From Xanthocytophaga agilis (GTDB taxonomy: Bacteria; Bacteroidota; Bacteroidia; Cytophagales; 172606-1): 64,000 nt of DNA. The DNA lies in contig NZ_JASJOU010000005.1 in NCBI RefSeq assembly GCF_030068605.1, forward strand, positions 1-64,000, read 5' to 3'. The position numbers were made by a program, and so were the translations under genes. Under the pieces are notes generated by a model, which worked only from the letters and a program-made list of their open reading frames with translations, had not been told where the DNA came from and made no database searches. Position 1 is the first letter of the stretch. Each line of letters opens with the position of its first letter. Shown here in pieces: positions 59,758-64,000 of the stretch.

Positions 59758-60666
59758 ATGATTCAACCACCTTATCTACAAAAAGGGAGTAAAGTTGCGC
59801 TGGTTTCTCCAGCCAAAACAGTATCTCGTGAAAGTGTGTTGCCGGCCATTGATATACTTAAAAGCTGGGGACTAAACATTGTCATTGGAAAATATGCTTT
59901 TGCCGAGCACTTTCAGTTTGCTGGCACTGACAGACAACGTACAAAGGATTTGCAAAGAATGCTGGATGCCCCGGAAATCGAGGCGATTTTTTGTGTACGG
60001 GGAGGCTATGGTACAACAAGGATTATTGACAATCTGGACTTTACACGATTTCAGCAATATCCCAAATGGGTTATAGGCTATAGTGATATTACCGCATTGC
60101 ATTTGCATATACATACTCTCGGTATACAAAGTGTCCATGCTACTATGCCATTGCTTTTTACACGTGATTCAGAACAATCCATTAAATCTCTCAAAGTTGC
60201 ATTGGGTCTGGAGACAGCTCCCACATTGAACTATTCCTCTCTTACAATCAAACGAAAAGGAACTGCTAACGGTCAACTTATTGGAGGAAATTTATCTTTA
60301 CTTGTTAGTTGTATTGGAACTTCATCAGATGTAGATACAACTGGAAAAATTCTGTTTCTGGAGGATATAGATGAGTATCTCTACCACATTGATCGTATGA
60401 TGATACAACTAAAACGAGCAGGTAAATTACGAAATCTGGCCGGATTAATTGTTGGACACTTTACAGCAATCAAAGACAATGAAAAACCTTTTGGGAAAGA
60501 TGTTAATGAGATTATATGGGATGCAGTAAAAGAGTATACCTATCCGGTATGCGTTGGTTTTCCTGTTGGACACGAACCTGAAAACCATGCCCTTGTTTGT
60601 GGTAAAACTGTACAACTTATTGCTACTGCTAAACAAGTGAGCATTACCCTATCTGCTAGTTTGTAA
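59758..60666 (+). CDS. LD-carboxypeptidase (peptidase S66)
   Basis: 302 residues. It cleaves the bond between meso-diaminopimelate and D-Ala in muropeptides during peptidoglycan recycling. The nucleophile is Ser109 in WVIGYSDITALHLH, just after the family segment FCVRGGYGTTRIIDNLDF. The catalytic Glu lies in LFLEDIDEYLYHIDRMM and the His in FPVGHEPENHALVCG. The length and the absence of a signal peptide fit the cytoplasmic LdcA type. It faces away from the SNF2 helicase and converges on a small gene of unknown function. Confidence 0.94.
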   Translation: MIQPPYLQKGSKVALVSPAKTVSRESVLPAIDILKSWGLNIVIGKYAFAEHFQFAGTDRQRTKDLQRMLDAPEIEAIFCVRGGYGTTRIIDNLDFTRFQQYPKWVIGYSDITALHLHIHTLGIQSVHATMPLLFTRDSEQSIKSLKVALGLETAPTLNYSSLTIKRKGTANGQLIGGNLSLLVSCIGTSSDVDTTGKILFLEDIDEYLYHIDRMMIQLKRAGKLRNLAGLIVGHFTAIKDNEKPFGKDVNEIIWDAVKEYTYPVCVGFPVGHEPENHALVCGKTVQLIATAKQVSITLSASL

Positions 60667-60679
60667 ATATGCATTTCAT

Positions 60680-61021
60680 TCAGGAAGCATGAACTGCATT
60701 AGCAGAAGCATTTAGCTTTGTTACCAGATCATTTAATGCATCGAGCCAGGTTTTCCCTGTACCAGATATATGCAACTGCCGCTCTTCATCATAGACATTT
60801 AGGTAGACAGTTGTACGAAACAATCCTTTTTTTTCATCAAAAAACTTAGTACCTTCCATAGGTCTAACTACCTTAAATCCTATCTCCTGAAGAATCTCTA
60901 CAAGATTTTTGGGCATTCGCCGCAAAAAATGCCAGAACTTTTTTTCTTCTGGAATACCAGCAAAGGTAAAATCGTTAAAAAGAACAAATGTATTCTTCTG
61001 TGGATAGTAAATAAGATGCAT
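60680..61021 (-). CDS. Small hypothetical protein
   Basis: About 113 residues from the ATG at 61021. The frame extends 14 codons further upstream. I do not recognise the family. The sequence (MHLIYYPQKNTFVLFNDFTF, RTTVYLNVYDEERQLHISGTGKTWLDALNDLV) suggests a small alpha/beta fold without membrane segments. The coding frame runs on the opposite strand to the LD-carboxypeptidase, with only 13 bp between the stop codons and no obvious hairpin. Being real is likely, because composition and frame are regular. Confidence 0.65.
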   Translation of the reverse strand: MHLIYYPQKNTFVLFNDFTFAGIPEEKKFWHFLRRMPKNLVEILQEIGFKVVRPMEGTKFFDEKKGLFRTTVYLNVYDEERQLHISGTGKTWLDALNDLVTKLNASANAVHAS

Positions 61022-61588
61022 TTTCCCTAGCTTTTGGTTGGTTTGAATATGCCTTTTATACAATTTTTACAGTATCATACTATCATCATTTATATGACAG
61101 TTTCCTAGGCTTTCGAAAAAGTATCTCAAAGATACTTACTTAATTATCTTTAGAATAGTAAATGTAAGATATTTCACCTTTTTGTTTCAAACTAATTATC
61201 ATAAAGAAATCCTAAATAAACTCCTGTAATTCTGCCAAATATTATAGAACAAATACAATTTATTATTGTATTTTAAAAATCCCCTAGAAGCAATTAAATC
61301 TTTTTCAGGTAACAGATATAAGGTATATATACACAATAACTAAAAGTATGCCTGCTGACGCTTGATGTATGAAATACAGAAAGAATACAGGCATTTATTT
61401 TCGGCATATGGCAGCTTATTTGTTTACTTTGAGCATCATCTATTTAACGAATTATCTGTCCATACCCCTTTCTATCGCACTTTCACCTTTTTGTATATAT
61501 TGTTTTTTATAAAGAAAGTAGGCGTTATTCTGGAAAAAAACTAGATTTGCAGCTTGGCTATCTTATAACTATTGATTCTTTGTTCTCA
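61022..61588. other. Intergenic stretch before the polysaccharide genes
   Basis: About 570 bp, very AT-rich. An 8-bp hairpin with a 3-nt loop lies at 61119-61137, and a TATCTTTG (minus strand, 61134-61127) lies 106 bp before the small hypothetical gene. The open frame of 60 codons at 61362-61544 has no domain and no supporting signal, so it is not called. Confidence 0.4.
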
Positions 61589-62326
61589 GTGAAAGAGTGC
61601 ATTGTTGTTATCCCAACCTACAACGAGATTGAAAATATTGAAGAGATTATCAGGGCAGTATTTGTTCTCCCTGTTTTATTTCATATTCTAATTATAGATG
61701 ATGGATCTCCGGATGGAACGGCAAAGAAGGTACAGGAGCTTCAAAAAGAATTTCCAGGTCGGTTATTATTGGAACAAAGACAGGGCAAACTAGGGCTGGG
61801 CACTGCCTATATTCATGGCTTTGGGTATGCATTGCAGCATGGATACCAGTATATTTTTGAGATGGATGCAGACTTTTCCCATAATCCACAGGATCTGGTA
61901 AGACTTTATCAGGCTTGTAAGGACGAAAGATATGATCTTGCCATAGGCTCACGCTACATTACAGGTGTTAATGTTGTAAACTGGCCAATGAGTCGTGTGC
62001 TGATGTCTTATTGTGCAGGTAAATATGTTCAGTTTATTACTGGAATGCCTATTCGAGACGCTACAGCTGGATTTAAATGTTATCACCGGAAGGTGCTTGA
62101 AACCATTAATTTAAATAAAATCCGCTTTGTAGGGTATGCCTTCCAGATAGAAATGAAATTTTCTACATGGAAGTATGGTTTTAAAATCAAGGAGGTGCCC
62201 ATTATTTTTACAGATCGAGCTAAAGGGCAATCCAAAATGTCAATCAAGATATTTAGGGAAGCAATCTTTGGTGTAATACAGATGAAGATCCGGAGTTGGT
62301 TTAAGAGCTATAATAGTGCAGTATAA
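61589..62326 (+). CDS. Polyprenol-phosphate hexose (mannose) synthase, GT2 family
   Basis: About 245 residues if translation starts at the GTG at 61589, which gives the family start MKECIVVIPTYNE. A TTG at 61547 is the only other candidate in frame. GT2 markers are VIPTYNEIENIEEIIR, LIIDDGSPDGTAKKV and FEMDADFSHNP (DxD-like), followed by AIGSRYITG and the conserved SRVLMSYCAGKYVQFITGMPIRDATAGFKCYHRKVL. It makes polyprenyl-phosphate-linked sugar at the inner membrane for glycan or polysaccharide building. The gene is 100 bp upstream of the ABC exporter genes and probably transcribed with them. Confidence 0.88.
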   Translation: MKECIVVIPTYNEIENIEEIIRAVFVLPVLFHILIIDDGSPDGTAKKVQELQKEFPGRLLLEQRQGKLGLGTAYIHGFGYALQHGYQYIFEMDADFSHNPQDLVRLYQACKDERYDLAIGSRYITGVNVVNWPMSRVLMSYCAGKYVQFITGMPIRDATAGFKCYHRKVLETINLNKIRFVGYAFQIEMKFSTWKYGFKIKEVPIIFTDRAKGQSKMSIKIFREAIFGVIQMKIRSWFKSYNSAV

Positions 62327-62426
62327 TAAATATACCAATTTATTGTACTATATCTAGCATCACTTGGGAAGTAGTAACTTTTTTTCTTTTTTGTCGTTCA
62401 AATCATGATAGATTCCTATTGAATAT

Positions 62427-63308
62427 ATGTCGCAGAATGTTATCACAACCAATCATTCTAATGAATCAGATCATTGGGATATTGAAATCAAAGCCAAACC
62501 ACGGTTGTTAGATATTGATCTGAAAGAGTTGTGGAGGTATCGAGATTTGCTTGCTCAATTTGTCAGACGTGATTTTGTAGCTGCTTATAAGCAAACTATT
62601 TTGGGTCCTTTGTGGCATCTAGCAGACCCTTTAGCTACCACACTTACATACGCATTTATCTTTGGATTTGTATTTAATATGTCAACCAATGAAATGCCTC
62701 GTATTTTATTCTACCTTCCAGGTATTTCTCTGTGGACTTTATTTTCTAATACATTATTAAGTACATCAAGCACTTTTAATGCGAATGCTGGTATTTTTGG
62801 TAAAGTTTATTTTCCTCGTCTCATTGTTCCTGTCAATGTTGCAGTTAATTCACTGATTGCCTTTAGCATGCAATTATTATTATTCATTGTTTTGGTTATT
62901 ATTTACTTGATAGCTGGAGCTAATGTTCGTATCTCTTGGCTCATTATATTCACTCCTCTTATAACCTTATTAACTACTCTTATAGGCTTGGGACTAGGAA
63001 TGTTGCTAGCATCTGTAACAAATAAATATAGAGATCTAAGTAAGCTAGTATCTGTGAGTATGCGATTAATGATGTTTGCAACACCCATTATCTATCCATT
63101 ATCTAAAATACCTGAAAAATACCGTTGGGTTATTGAGCTCAATCCTATGACCAACATAGTAGAATGTTTTCGGTATGTTTGGCTAGGAGGAAACTATTCT
63201 GTGTCTGTGATAGGATTAATCTATAGTATTGTTATAATGATAATTGTAATGGTATTGGGAGCATTAGTATTCAATAAAGCAGAGAAAGTTGCCATGGATC
63301 TGGTATAG
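62427..63308 (+). CDS. ABC-2 type polysaccharide export permease (Wzm-like)
   Basis: 293 residues with about six membrane helices and the family segment LLAQFVRRDFVAAYKQTILGPLWHLADPLATTLTYAFIFG at the N-terminal side. Later helices include LIIFTPLITLLTTLIGLGLGMLLA. The end reads LNPMTNIVECFRYVWLGG, as in Wzm-type permeases. It exports a lipid-linked polysaccharide, such as an O-antigen-like chain, across the inner membrane together with the ATPase encoded 30 bp downstream. Confidence 0.92.
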   Translation: MSQNVITTNHSNESDHWDIEIKAKPRLLDIDLKELWRYRDLLAQFVRRDFVAAYKQTILGPLWHLADPLATTLTYAFIFGFVFNMSTNEMPRILFYLPGISLWTLFSNTLLSTSSTFNANAGIFGKVYFPRLIVPVNVAVNSLIAFSMQLLLFIVLVIIYLIAGANVRISWLIIFTPLITLLTTLIGLGLGMLLASVTNKYRDLSKLVSVSMRLMMFATPIIYPLSKIPEKYRWVIELNPMTNIVECFRYVWLGGNYSVSVIGLIYSIVIMIIVMVLGALVFNKAEKVAMDLV

Positions 63309-63338
63309 AAGTATTATTCATTTTAGTTCCTTATATCA

Positions 63339-64000
63339 ATGTCTGTAGTTGTCAAAGTAGAAAATGTTTCTAAAAAATACCATTTAGGTAAAACTGGCAC
63401 AAACTCTTTAAAGGGAGATTTTCAACGTTGGTGGGCATTAAAGAGAGGAAAAGATGATCCTTTTTCAAAAGTTGTTGAAGCTTCTCAATTACAAGGTGAT
63501 GAGTTTTGGGCACTGAAGGATATCAATTTTGAAATCAAGCAAGGAGAAGCAATCGGAATTATCGGAAAGAATGGGGCAGGGAAATCTACCTTACTTAAGA
63601 TACTTTCTCGTATTACGTTACCAACTACAGGAAGTATTAAAGTCAAAGGTCGTATTGCTAGCTTATTAGAAGTAGGAACAGGATTTAATCCAGATCTGAG
63701 TGGTCGGGAAAACGTGTATCTGAATGGTGCTATTTTGGGTATGACAAAAGGAGAAATCACAAAAAAATTTGATGAAATTGTAGATTTTTCTGGGATAGAG
63801 AGGTTTATAGATACTCCTGTAAAGCGGTATTCTTCTGGAATGTATGTCCGTTTAGCATTTGCTGTAGCAGCTCATCTAGAATCGGAGATTTTGATTTTAG
63901 ACGAAGTACTAGCAGTAGGAGATGCAGATTTTCAGCGAAAGTGTTTGGGTAAAATGGATGATGTTGCACATAAACAGGGAAGAACTATCATCTTTGTTAG
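63339..64000 (+). CDS. ABC-type polysaccharide export ATPase (Wzt-like), 3' partial
   Basis: The ATG at 63339 opens a frame that runs out of the window after 220 codons, so the end is missing. After an N-terminal insertion of about 55 residues comes the ATPase: Walker A GIIGKNGAGKSTLLK, a Q-loop region LLEVGTGFNPDLSGRENVYLNGAILGMTK typical of the Wzt/TagH group, the signature YSSGMYVRLAFAVAAH and Walker B ILILDEVLAVGDADFQ. Wzt proteins often carry a C-terminal glycan-binding domain, but this part is not in the window. It partners with the permease just upstream. Confidence 0.94.
   Translation, partial: MSVVVKVENVSKKYHLGKTGTNSLKGDFQRWWALKRGKDDPFSKVVEASQLQGDEFWALKDINFEIKQGEAIGIIGKNGAGKSTLLKILSRITLPTTGSIKVKGRIASLLEVGTGFNPDLSGRENVYLNGAILGMTKGEITKKFDEIVDFSGIERFIDTPVKRYSSGMYVRLAFAVAAHLESEILILDEVLAVGDADFQRKCLGKMDDVAHKQGRTIIFV

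Noticed and set aside
61362-61544. 60-codon open frame before the glycosyltransferase
   Set aside because: No domain and no start signal. It runs up to the TTG of the next frame in a very AT-rich gap.
1-64000. tRNA, rRNA or CRISPR structures
   Set aside because: I looked through the intergenic stretches and saw no cloverleaf-like sequence, no rRNA core and no regular repeat-spacer pattern. A dedicated scan (tRNAscan-SE, Infernal) would be decisive.

Overview
The window is chromosomal DNA of a Bacteroidota bacterium, most likely a member of the Cytophagales. Three things point there. A gene cut by the left edge ends in a type IX secretion (type B) sorting domain. Branched-chain/2-oxo-acid dehydrogenase E1 is a single alpha-beta fused chain. 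At least two promoters have the Bacteroidota form TTG-N20-TACCTTTG, and Shine-Dalgarno sites are mostly absent. The DNA is AT-rich and gene-dense, and convergent gene pairs are usually separated by strong bidirectional hairpin terminators. I see no rRNA, tRNA, CRISPR array, prophage or intact insertion sequence.

Layout. 1-3765: tail of a secreted T9SS substrate, fabD, and a membrane-bound nucleotide-sugar 4,6-dehydratase. 3823-14914 (minus strand): an eight-gene run of TldD, TldE, DUF4159 protein, MoxR ATPase, DUF58 protein, BatA-like membrane protein, DUF4175-like membrane protein and a membrane protein with an amidotransferase-like middle. 15468-18564 (plus strand): a second TldD/TldE pair, placed head to head with the first. 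18650-21251: a bacterial PH-domain protein and a GAF receptor. 22745-29450: a sugar-oxidation locus (GSDH-PKD-cytochrome c fusion, Tat-exported TIM-barrel protein, two ThuA proteins) with a NUDIX-type regulator and a large inverted repeat in the divergent promoter. 29585-40183: E1, M16 peptidase, thioesterase, PorG-like barrel, Pcm, PadR/PspC-GIN pair, WYL regulator and DUF2721 protein. 40538-43525: an AddB-like nuclease. 43584-46509: rplM-rpsI-rpsB-tsf. 46684-55723: an AAA/DUF4262 pair, a small membrane protein and a giant alpha-2-macroglobulin. 55724-56592: a non-coding stretch with short repeats. 56593-61021: SNF2 helicase, LD-carboxypeptidase and a small hypothetical protein. 61589-64000: polyprenol-phosphate glycosyltransferase plus a Wzm/Wzt-type polysaccharide ABC exporter, cut by the right edge.

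The most unusual part is 3.8-18.6 kb. Two paralogous TldD/TldE pairs face away from each other, and the tldD genes share a 192-bp block differing at only three synonymous positions although the adjacent sequence is clearly diverged. That pattern suggests gene conversion. One pair heads a MoxR/DUF58/BatA/DUF4159 membrane operon, which I propose as a single envelope-associated chaperone and proteolysis system whose substrate is unknown.
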